Of a DNA stretch of 33,841 nt, positions 14,463-22,379 are shown piece by piece. The position numbers were made by a program, and so were the translations under genes. Numbering within the stretch: the stretch's first letter is position 1; each line of letters starts with the position of its first letter. Location: positions 1-33,841 of the forward strand of contig JANQEY010000312.1 of assembly GCA_028278125.1 (NCBI GenBank). The letters are read 5' to 3'. The notes below the pieces were generated by a model, which worked only from the letters and a program-made list of their open reading frames with translations, did not search any database and had not been told where the DNA came from. This DNA comes from a bacterium (GTDB lineage: Bacteria; Electryoneota; Electryoneia; Electryoneales; Electryoneaceae).

Positions 14463-17400
14463 ATGCCAGAACGAGTATTAAGAAAATACGGTGAACAAGC
14501 AATTATTGATTTCACCTTATTTGACACAAATAATGAAAACTTCAAGACTGATGCAACTCACGAGACGGGTGATACGAAAATCAGTAAGGATGAAGGTGGC
14601 GAGATAAACACTACAAACGGGTTTGTTGATAACGGAACTGGTTATTCCCTCACGCTCTCAGCTGCGGAAATGTCAGCAAAGAGAATATTTGTTCCTATCG
14701 TAGACCAGTATAATAAACAGTGGCGCGATGAATATCTGATGATCGAGACTTTCGGTCATACCGACGCTCAGCAGGCTTTTAACCTCGATGCCGACCTTTC
14801 TGATAATAATGAAACGTGGAATTTCAAGGCCATCGATATCCATAATGATGCAGGGTTCGGGCTTCGGGTGGAATCCGACACGACTACGGCGATACAATTA
14901 AGGGCCGGGGGCAACGGTGACGGCTTGGATTCTTCCGGTTGCGGTACAGGGCATGCTTTTAATCTCCGTGCTGGTGCTCGGGGCCATGCAATAAGTGCTG
15001 TCGCCATAGGTGTAGAAGGTACGGACGGTCATGGAATTTATACCGAATCAGAGAGTGATGGGTACGGTATTCAGTGCCTTGGAGGAGCCCGAGCAGGCGA
15101 ATCCAGCGGTTATGGGGCTAATATAGAAGCGAGAAACGGGCACCAGGGACTCCGTGTTAAAGGCGCTCCCGGTCAATCAGGTGTACTGTTTCAAGGTGGT
15201 ACAGGTGGTCACGGTATGAGTATTCAAGGAGATGGCGGTGGCCACGGGTTGTGGGTTGAAGGAGGATCCAGTAATGGTAACGGTATATATACCCAAGGTA
15301 AACAGGGTGGTAGTGGTATATATGCGGTTACTAGCGGTGGTACAGGTAGTGGTATATATGCTCGTTGTGGACCTGGGGGTACAGGTCATGGCTTATTTGT
15401 AAAAGGCGGTGATAGCTCTGGAAGTGGTATGTATGTTGAGTCTACTTTCGGCCACGCAATGTATGTTAATTCCATAGGTGGAGGTTATGGTGGCCTGTTA
15501 GTACGAGGAGGTTCTGGTGCGAGCGGTATGAAGATTACTAGTTCTGGAGGCGGTGTTGCTGCTCTTCATGTTGTAGGAAACTATGCTATTCGCGCAGAAG
15601 GAACAGGAGGTAGTGGCCGTGGGTTGACAATAGATGCAGGAACATCAGCAGGAACAGGTATTTATGTTCAAGGAGGTACTTCAACGGGAAGAGGCATCTA
15701 TGTCAGAGGTTACGGAACAACTCAGGGAATACTTGTGCAAGGGGGTGGAGTAGGCTTTCAAGTAGACGGCGGAAGCGTATACAGTGCTATGTTAGTGAAA
15801 TCTTCAAATGGCCATGGACTTGAATTGAGCGGTGGTGCATCATCTAGGGATTTATATGCTGGTGAAATAGGGTCTACTATCGGATCTTTCGACGGTACAA
15901 GTAATCCAGGTGTTCTTCAGATGCTTGGAGCGATTGCAGATCAGAATAGCGGTCTCAGTTATGATTCAGCGGCGAGTAGCTTGACCACTATTTCGCAAGG
16001 TACAGGAGGAACTGTCAATGCGAACATTATCTCGATTGACGGTCAATCAATCAGCGGCAATGACGCAACTCTTAATCTGAAGCAGTTGAATATTATAAAT
16101 AGCTCAGGCTCAGCCATCGTCGCCGATTCAACGGGTGGCTACGGTCTGTTTGCCTCAGGTACAGAAGGTATCTATGCTCAAGCAGCTTCGCCCGGAGCAG
16201 GTATCAAGGCCGTGGGTTCTGGAGGACCCGGAATAGAAGCCTTAGGAGACGGAACAAGTGCCGGTATCTGGGCAAAAGGCGGTCTCAGCGGGCACGGCAT
16301 ACAAGCAGAAAGTGGTGACAATACAGGCTCTGGCATTTACGCTTACGGCATAGGAGTAGGTCACGGCATAGAAGCGAAGAGTGACAATACAGGCTCTGGC
16401 GTCTATGCACACAGTTCAGGAGTAGGTCAGGGCATCTATGGAAGGGGTGGCTCTACTACTGGCCATGGAATGTACCTGTCTGCAACGGGAAGCGGTGCCG
16501 GACTGTACATAAAGGGCATACTTGATGACGGGATGAAGGTCTACGGCGGTGGAAACGGTCACGGGCTCTTTTTGAACGGCGCCGGGACAGGTCTTGATAT
16601 CAGTGCGGATGAAATTGGGACTCCTCCAACAATTTTCGATGGAACGTCTACTCCGAGTATCTATGCTATGCTCACTGCTATGTCTGATTCATCAGGTGGG
16701 TCTGATTTCACATCAGTTAATGACAGTCTGACAGCAATATCAATTGCGGCCAATACAGGAGCCATACCTGAGATAGTGAACTCTAATCTCGTTTCAATTG
16801 ATAATCAGGCAATTAATACTAATGATGCCACACTTAACCTGAAACAACTTAATATAGTCAATACTACGGGCTCGGCATTGGTGGCCCATTCGACGGGCGG
16901 AAACGGGCATGGATTGGACGCTTCCGGAAACGGCTCCGGGTCAGGGTTCTACTCAGGCGCAGGAGCAACAGGTCGCGGAATTGATGCATCTGAAATAGGA
17001 ACTCCGCCAACGATCTTTGATGGAACCACAACACCGAGCGTATATGCGATGCTTACTGCTATGTCTGATTCGTCCGGTGGCTCTGATTTTGTTGCTGTCA
17101 ATGACAGTCTAGCGGCGGTTTCAGCTAAAACAGGTACGATACCTGCAATAGTGAACGCCAACCTTGTTTCGATAGATAATCAGGCAATCAATACAAACGA
17201 TGCCACACTTAACCTGAAACAACTGAACATTGTGAACAATGCTGGCTCAGCCTTCGTAGCATACTCCACGGGCGGAAACGGTCACGGGATGGACGCTTCA
17301 GGGAACGGCTCTGGGTCTGGGTTCTACTCAGGTGCGGGAGCAACGGGTCGCGGGATAGATGCGGCTGAAATCGGGACTCCTCCGACGATCTTCGACGGAA

Positions 17401-18575
17401 CCACGACTCCGAGCGTTTATGCCATGCTTACGGCCATGTCTGACTCTTCGGGCGGATCCGACTTCGTTGCTGTCAATGACAGCCTGACGGCTATTTCCAT
17501 AGCTGCCAACAGCGATACGGTGTTGCCGTCTGTAGTCAATGCGAACCTTGTTTCAATTGATAATCAAGCAATTAATACGAATGACGCAACGCTCAACCTG
17601 AAGCAGCTGAATATAGTCAATACTACAGGTTCAGCTTTTGTCGCTCATTCAACCGGTGGAAACGGTCACGGGATGGACGCTTCAGGGAACGGTTCGGGCT
17701 CCGGATTCTATTCAGGCGCAGGAGCAACAGGCCGTGGAATTGATGCCTCAGAAATCGGGACTCCTCCGACAATTTTCGATGGTACGGCTACTCCGAGTAT
17801 GTATGCGATGCTCACAGCCATGTCAGACTCATCTGGTGGTTCTAACTTTACTGCGGTCAATGACAGTCTGGCGGCGATTTCCATAGCAGCCAATGACGCA
17901 GCGGTAAGTGGAGACGGGACAGATGTGAATGTCGTTGCTATCGATGGTCAGCTGACCAGTGGAAATAATGCAACGCTTAACCTGAAACAGTTGAATATCA
18001 TAAATAACGGCGGTACAGCCCTTGTTGCTCGCTCAACCGGTGGAAACGGGTATGGTATAGAATCCTCTGGTAACGGTACGGGAACAGGGCTATACGTTAT
18101 TGGTGGTACTACAGGTAAGGGAGCGGAGATACTTGGTGGCGGTGTAGGTCAGATAGCCTTGTCAGTACGTTCCACTGCAGCCAACGCAGCTGAAATACTT
18201 GCAGGTACATCAGGTATCGGTCTGGTAGTAACTGGAGCAGGTACAGACCACGGTGTGCAGTTCCTCGGTGGGACAACGAGCGGTGACGGTTTTTATGTCG
18301 CGGCGCAGGGTGGTAACAGTAACGGAGCCTCATTCCATAAAGCCGGGGTTGGAAAAGACCTCGATGCTGATGAATTAGACGGTCTTCTGAAGCTGACAAC
18401 TACTGTTGACGGACAGCCGTTATCTTATATCTACGAACTGATGATGGCCCGGGTGAACGGTGCTTATGATGTTGATACGCCGGCGCCAACTGACCTGACC
18501 ATGTATAAACGTGATAACGTGACTCCTTTAACTGTCGTGAATATAACACCAGCAGGGAGAACAAGGACTTCATAA
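14463..18575 (+). CDS. Giant repeat-built tail fibre, 1370 aa
   Basis: Residues 1-105 resemble the N-terminal Ig-like domain of phage upper-baseplate proteins (strands around EQAIIDFTLFDTN and RIFVPIVDQYNKQWRDEYLMI), a likely baseplate attachment point. Residues ~110-460 are a glycine-rich helix of ~15-residue turns (G-x-G-I/L/M-x-V-x-GG pattern). From 15864 a larger unit of ~125 residues recurs: E-IG-T-PPTIFDGT-TPS-YAMLTAMSDSSGG...VNDSL...NLVSIDNQAI...LNLKQLNIVN...TGGNGHG-DASGNGSGSGFYSG. The C-terminus (TDLTMYKRDNVTPLTVVNIT) looks like a conserved cap domain. No enzyme motif is visible. The RBS AAAAAGGAG precedes ATG 14463. Role: long adhesive fibre. Confidence 0.88.
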   Translation: MPERVLRKYGEQAIIDFTLFDTNNENFKTDATHETGDTKISKDEGGEINTTNGFVDNGTGYSLTLSAAEMSAKRIFVPIVDQYNKQWRDEYLMIETFGHTDAQQAFNLDADLSDNNETWNFKAIDIHNDAGFGLRVESDTTTAIQLRAGGNGDGLDSSGCGTGHAFNLRAGARGHAISAVAIGVEGTDGHGIYTESESDGYGIQCLGGARAGESSGYGANIEARNGHQGLRVKGAPGQSGVLFQGGTGGHGMSIQGDGGGHGLWVEGGSSNGNGIYTQGKQGGSGIYAVTSGGTGSGIYARCGPGGTGHGLFVKGGDSSGSGMYVESTFGHAMYVNSIGGGYGGLLVRGGSGASGMKITSSGGGVAALHVVGNYAIRAEGTGGSGRGLTIDAGTSAGTGIYVQGGTSTGRGIYVRGYGTTQGILVQGGGVGFQVDGGSVYSAMLVKSSNGHGLELSGGASSRDLYAGEIGSTIGSFDGTSNPGVLQMLGAIADQNSGLSYDSAASSLTTISQGTGGTVNANIISIDGQSISGNDATLNLKQLNIINSSGSAIVADSTGGYGLFASGTEGIYAQAASPGAGIKAVGSGGPGIEALGDGTSAGIWAKGGLSGHGIQAESGDNTGSGIYAYGIGVGHGIEAKSDNTGSGVYAHSSGVGQGIYGRGGSTTGHGMYLSATGSGAGLYIKGILDDGMKVYGGGNGHGLFLNGAGTGLDISADEIGTPPTIFDGTSTPSIYAMLTAMSDSSGGSDFTSVNDSLTAISIAANTGAIPEIVNSNLVSIDNQAINTNDATLNLKQLNIVNTTGSALVAHSTGGNGHGLDASGNGSGSGFYSGAGATGRGIDASEIGTPPTIFDGTTTPSVYAMLTAMSDSSGGSDFVAVNDSLAAVSAKTGTIPAIVNANLVSIDNQAINTNDATLNLKQLNIVNNAGSAFVAYSTGGNGHGMDASGNGSGSGFYSGAGATGRGIDAAEIGTPPTIFDGTTTPSVYAMLTAMSDSSGGSDFVAVNDSLTAISIAANSDTVLPSVVNANLVSIDNQAINTNDATLNLKQLNIVNTTGSAFVAHSTGGNGHGMDASGNGSGSGFYSGAGATGRGIDASEIGTPPTIFDGTATPSMYAMLTAMSDSSGGSNFTAVNDSLAAISIAANDAAVSGDGTDVNVVAIDGQLTSGNNATLNLKQLNIINNGGTALVARSTGGNGYGIESSGNGTGTGLYVIGGTTGKGAEILGGGVGQIALSVRSTAANAAEILAGTSGIGLVVTGAGTDHGVQFLGGTTSGDGFYVAAQGGNSNGASFHKAGVGKDLDADELDGLLKLTTTVDGQPLSYIYELMMARVNGAYDVDTPAPTDLTMYKRDNVTPLTVVNITPAGRTRTS
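15864..18130 (+). repeat. Long in-frame repeats of ~126 codons in the giant fibre
   Basis: Units begin with GAA-AT(A/T/C)-GG at 15864, 16611, 16992, 17367 and 17751. Spacings of the last four units are 381, 375 and 384 bases. The first unit is divergent and longer (747 bases) because extra glycine-rich turns are inserted. Protein identity among the last four is very high while third codon positions differ widely, which suggests older duplication with selection on the protein. Confidence 0.9.
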
Positions 18576-19526
18576 ATGGCAATTGTTTCTCATAATTTTG
18601 CTCTGGATGGTTTTCAATATCCAGTCAATTCGGGATGGCTAGCTACTTTTGGCGAGATAGACCTTGAAGGAGAAGAGCCTGTAGTATTGATAGACCCGCG
18701 TTATTGGGTTTCAGGTTCTCCTTCAAATTGGGCCAATTCAGCGAATTGGTCACTAACTTCCGGTGGCCCTGGTGGTGCCTCTATCCCTACTCCTGAGAAT
18801 GTTGCTGTTTTTGATGAAAGTGGTGCCGGTAATTGTGCCATGGATTCCTCGGCCCATGTTTACGGTATCCACATGAGCGGGTATGTCGGTACATTGTCCC
18901 AGAACAGTAACGAGATATTCTGCAGTTTTACTAATTTTTTCAGTGGCACTTTCCAAGGTGACGGCTCTAATATCAGGGTTTTGACTGATTTTGCCATCAG
19001 TAATACTTGCGATTTTACATCCACTGATGCAACTATCTCTTGTGACGGTACCTTTGCATATACACCGACTACGGGGAGTTTTATACATAATAGCGGTACT
19101 GTATCCATGGATGGCAGTGGTTCTTTTCTGAATGCTCCCAATATATCCATGTCGAAACTCCGCTTTAATGGTCCTCAACAGAGAATATTCAGGAGATGTA
19201 TTGTTGAAGACCAATTGCATCTCCAGCAAGGGAGTGCCCGGAATGTGTCTATTGACGCTACTGTCCATTTAAAGGGTAATCTTTACAGTAGTTCTGATTA
19301 TTATCAGTGGAGTTCATTTAATGATTTTCCAATAAAATTAGACAGTACATCAAAACAATATGTTCGTAATGAAAGTGGAAGTGTAACACCGACAGTAATA
19401 GTTGATAAACAGGTTCCGGATGAGGTTGTATGTGACGGGAGAAGCCCTTTTGTTATAAAGGATGCTTTTATTGTACAGGACGGAACGTTTAACAGTAACG
19501 GTAGAGATATACAGGTTGGTTTATAA
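18576..19526 (+). CDS. Beta-rich fibre/adhesin-type protein, 316 aa
   Basis: It starts at the base after the giant fibre's stop (TAAATG). Residues 43-80 (YWVSGSPSNWANSANWS...IPTPENVAVFD) match the NWS...PT..D.AVFD pattern that opens many beta-helix and autotransporter-like adhesins and phage fibres. After that come repeated short strands with D/S/G turns (about 85-316), consistent with a parallel beta helix. There is no signal peptide, so this is not a bacterial autotransporter. It is probably part of the same fibre assembly as its neighbours and overlaps the next start (TAATG). Confidence 0.75.
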   Translation: MAIVSHNFALDGFQYPVNSGWLATFGEIDLEGEEPVVLIDPRYWVSGSPSNWANSANWSLTSGGPGGASIPTPENVAVFDESGAGNCAMDSSAHVYGIHMSGYVGTLSQNSNEIFCSFTNFFSGTFQGDGSNIRVLTDFAISNTCDFTSTDATISCDGTFAYTPTTGSFIHNSGTVSMDGSGSFLNAPNISMSKLRFNGPQQRIFRRCIVEDQLHLQQGSARNVSIDATVHLKGNLYSSSDYYQWSSFNDFPIKLDSTSKQYVRNESGSVTPTVIVDKQVPDEVVCDGRSPFVIKDAFIVQDGTFNSNGRDIQVGL

Positions 19527-19885
19527 TGAGTTATACGACGATAAACGGAACTCTTATTCTTGACGGAGATATTGCCTGTAACGGTGATATAGAAATCACG
19601 ACGAGCGGTAAGGTTATTCCGGTTCCCGATCCAGAAATGATGAAGACTTTTTATTCTTACTATACCAATTCTTATATCACGGCGAATGGAGATAGTCGGC
19701 GAATAACATCAACGACGGGCAATATACTGATAAACGGAATAATAGACGGGAAAGGCGCCGGTTTTGAATCGGATAGAGGTCCCGGTTGTAACAGTCTTCT
19801 TACTGATAAGGATCAGACTCCGTTGGGTGGCTATGGAGCCACTCATGCTGGCTTGGGGTACATATCAAATAGAGGTGATGGATAA
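19526..19885 (+). CDS. Front part of a glycine-rich fibre protein, 119 aa, probably truncated
   Basis: The sequence is the usual opening of glycine-rich beta-helix fibres: TINGTLILDGDIACNGDIEI (5-24) with short LILxG-type turns, a long tyrosine-rich insertion, ITSTTGNILINGIIDGKGAG (81-100), then GGYGATHAG (105-113). It stops after YISNRGDG, where such proteins normally continue into a PPYGN...LGSGSG...GGGAI segment. Exactly that continuation is found at residues 95-165 of the protein at 22380. I infer that this is the N-terminal piece of a gene broken by insertion of about 2.8 kb. It may still be expressed (overlapping TAATG start) as a short structural protein. Confidence 0.7.
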   Translation: MSYTTINGTLILDGDIACNGDIEITTSGKVIPVPDPEMMKTFYSYYTNSYITANGDSRRITSTTGNILINGIIDGKGAGFESDRGPGCNSLLTDKDQTPLGGYGATHAGLGYISNRGDG

Positions 19886-20562
19886 TGTCTGACTATACTT
19901 TTATTGCTTCTGGTGGATGGACAGGTCCTGCAACAGAGCCTGACTTCAATGAAAAATTTGCGACATATACAGATTTGGGTGTAAACGGAAGTGTGGCCCT
20001 GTTCAGGCAGTATTTGGAAGCGGGGCAGACTTATCAAATCATGTTGGAAACAAGTAGGACAGGATATAGCCTTTTTAGGATATATAACATGGCCTTATTA
20101 TACTGGAAACCTTCAGATTGGCCAGGAAGTCTGGTATATCCTTTTTCTCCCACTTATATAGATACTGATGGTGTGGATGTGGTGCCTGCTCAACCCGAAT
20201 CGCTCCCTTATAATTATGCCTTAAATTATAATGGAGCAGGGGGCAGACGGGTGACTGTTGCGGCAGATGAAACTGGCTATTGGTATTTTTGCTTTTACAA
20301 GCCGAAACTGACTGTGGATTTTACGGGAAACCCGTTAAGTGGCGGTGCTCCTCTTTCAGTTTATTTTAGCAGGGTATATGTGCCCGAGAGCCCCTCATGG
20401 GATTCTTTAACATGGGATATGGGAGACGGTAATTTTGTCTATGATGACAGTTCTTTCTACTATGAATACACCAATCCGGGTACTTATACGGTATCATTGA
20501 CAGAAGAGGCTGAGGGAGATACAGCTACTGAAATAAAGCCAAATTACATAACTGTTACTTAA
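19885..20562 (+). CDS. PKD-domain fibre-associated protein, 225 aa
   Basis: Residues 1-140 are an unrecognised beta domain with many aromatic residues (TYQIMLETSRTGYSLFRIY, about 49-67; ETGYWYFCFY, 129-138), resembling small C2- or PPC-like sandwiches. Residues 141-225 are a PKD domain: LTVDFTGNPLSGGAPLSVYF, WDMGDG (177-182), YEYTNPGTYTVSLT (193-206). PKD domains serve as spacers or protein/carbohydrate contact units in surface proteins. The start overlaps the previous stop (TAATG), with AGAGGTGATGG as ribosome binding site. It is the first gene of the apparent inserted cassette. Confidence 0.8.
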   Translation: MSDYTFIASGGWTGPATEPDFNEKFATYTDLGVNGSVALFRQYLEAGQTYQIMLETSRTGYSLFRIYNMALLYWKPSDWPGSLVYPFSPTYIDTDGVDVVPAQPESLPYNYALNYNGAGGRRVTVAADETGYWYFCFYKPKLTVDFTGNPLSGGAPLSVYFSRVYVPESPSWDSLTWDMGDGNFVYDDSSFYYEYTNPGTYTVSLTEEAEGDTATEIKPNYITVT

Positions 20563-20579
20563 GAGATAGGGATAAATAA

Positions 20580-22370
20580 GTGGCTAATTATTTCATGGAT
20601 TTGGAACAGACAGGAACGGGACACGCTGGAGACGTGTTTGACCCCTGGTCCTATGCCGATCATATTGCAAACGCTGCAAGTATTCCGGCAAACTCGGTCA
20701 CGTTCGTCAAGGGGACGCTTCAGACGGCATTGTCCGACAGTCCTGTAAACCCTGCGGTGCCCACGATATGGGAATTATGGGATTACCGCTTCTATTGGCA
20801 ATCGACCAACGACCCTTGGCGACTCTATTTGACGGCGACGAGTGAAATCGACTTCTCCAACACGGTTCTGAAAAACGGGATAATATATAAAGACGGTCCT
20901 GGCACGGGCTCTTCAACGCTTAAGGTGGGGGCTACGGAAGCCCCTGACCCCTACGGACCCCATGTGAACATGCTGATACAGGCGACTACGGCGGATTCGA
21001 TAGGACTGACGGGTAGCGTGGAGTTCAGGGGGTGCTCCTTCAAGACGGCGGATTCAATCGTAAATGATGACTCGAAGACAGTCCAGGACTGCACTTTTGA
21101 CTGTGGCGACATCGTCTTGAATGCCACCCTTAACAGTTCCCATTGCTCCTTTACGGTTCCGTCGCTTGCAGGCACCCATACCGATGCTCAATGGTCATGG
21201 CCAGCAGGAGTGGCATGGCCTGCCTATGATGCGCATAAAAGGGATTTTGCAGTTAAAGTATTGGGAGCAACATTAGCTGAGCCTGCCGTTCCGGGCACTC
21301 CCCCCTATGAAGCGTACCCTTACGACATGTGGGGCGATACAAGGACGAATATAGGAGGATTCAATTTCTTTTATGATGTAGGTTTTATAATAAAGAATCA
21401 GAATTATTACCCTCCATACTGGACTGAAGTAGCAAACGCTTGGAGAGGTGATCCGAAATGGCTTATGATATTTGATATTATTTATTTCAACGGAGCCATG
21501 TTTACTTTGAACGGCTCTAACTCTTTTTGGGGTCCCGAGAATACTGGCATGGTCAGCAAAAGCATCGATAACGGCTACAATTGGACAACAGAATTCGGGA
21601 ATGATGTGTTTGGTGGGTACTTTTGTTTGAATACAGACACTAATCTACTCTATATAAGTGTTGAAGGTGGCCCTAAAGAGGGTATATGGACTTCAACGGA
21701 CGGCTCATCATGGACTCAGATCACCACGAATAATGAAATCGAAAGAGTTTTTCATTACAGTCCGCTTGACGGGTACTTTTATACTCTTCGTTATGGAGCA
21801 CCTACTTGGGACGGCATAGCCTTAAGATCGCCCGATGCCATTAATTGGGTAGAGATGAACATGGCTACGCCGCTTTATATATACGATTATGCGGAATTTA
21901 ACGGTGAACTTTATGCTTGTGGCCGTGACAGCGGTGATGGGTATGTCCATAAATTAACTGGTACTACATGGAATCCTGTTTATACCATCGATTATCCGAC
22001 AGGGGTTGAATGTCTCTGCATGAAGGTATTCAAGGGACATTTATATGTAGGTGTAAGTGTTTATGAGGGCTATATCCCGAGCTATTACACCACCGGGGAA
22101 GTGCATAGAACGGCAGACGGGATCGTTTGGGAAAAGGTGGGGACTTTCGATTCATACGCTTATAGAAATATGGCCTGGCTACAGAACGAGATCACGAATC
22201 TGGAGGTTTTTCAAGATAAACTGTATGCCGTCAGTCGCGAACTTTATGAGACGGAGAACGGCACCGACTGGACGAACTTGCATCAGAACGTAGGTAATCA
22301 GGACGTGATGCGTTCCTCGAACAACGGCGATTACGTCTTTTTTACGGCATTTACTTATCCTTATGTCTAA
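20580..22370 (+). CDS. Asp-box beta-propeller receptor-binding protein, 596 aa
   Basis: The start is GTG 20580, preceded by AGGGA; ATG 20595 is a weaker choice. Residues 1-260 look like a beta-helix-type domain (GTGHAGDVFDPWSYADHI, 12-29; GSVEFRGCSF, 145-154; ending near GGF at 259-261). Residues ~280-596 hold five Asp-box or near Asp-box turns spaced ~45-95 residues apart: SIDNGYNW (328-335), STDGSSW (372-378), SPDAINW (417-423), TADGIVW (511-517) and TENGTDW (558-564). These mark a sialidase-type beta-propeller. Key sialidase arginines are not obvious, so binding of a glycan receptor is more likely than catalysis. The first ~750 bases use more G/C-ending codons than the rest, suggesting a mosaic gene. 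Confidence 0.8.
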   Translation: MANYFMDLEQTGTGHAGDVFDPWSYADHIANAASIPANSVTFVKGTLQTALSDSPVNPAVPTIWELWDYRFYWQSTNDPWRLYLTATSEIDFSNTVLKNGIIYKDGPGTGSSTLKVGATEAPDPYGPHVNMLIQATTADSIGLTGSVEFRGCSFKTADSIVNDDSKTVQDCTFDCGDIVLNATLNSSHCSFTVPSLAGTHTDAQWSWPAGVAWPAYDAHKRDFAVKVLGATLAEPAVPGTPPYEAYPYDMWGDTRTNIGGFNFFYDVGFIIKNQNYYPPYWTEVANAWRGDPKWLMIFDIIYFNGAMFTLNGSNSFWGPENTGMVSKSIDNGYNWTTEFGNDVFGGYFCLNTDTNLLYISVEGGPKEGIWTSTDGSSWTQITTNNEIERVFHYSPLDGYFYTLRYGAPTWDGIALRSPDAINWVEMNMATPLYIYDYAEFNGELYACGRDSGDGYVHKLTGTTWNPVYTIDYPTGVECLCMKVFKGHLYVGVSVYEGYIPSYYTTGEVHRTADGIVWEKVGTFDSYAYRNMAWLQNEITNLEVFQDKLYAVSRELYETENGTDWTNLHQNVGNQDVMRSSNNGDYVFFTAFTYPYV

Positions 22371-22379
22371 AAGGTAATT

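Noticed and set aside
18753..19268. Minus-strand frames of 171 and 96 codons in the beta-rich fibre gene.
   Set aside because: No ribosome binding site or recognisable protein pattern, and the opposite strand has a clear beta-helix-type gene in an all-plus gene run.
18576..19526. Bacterial autotransporter adhesin.
   Set aside because: The NWS..PT..AVFD pattern is shared with autotransporters, but there is no signal peptide and no outer-membrane barrel, and the gene is embedded in a phage fibre run.
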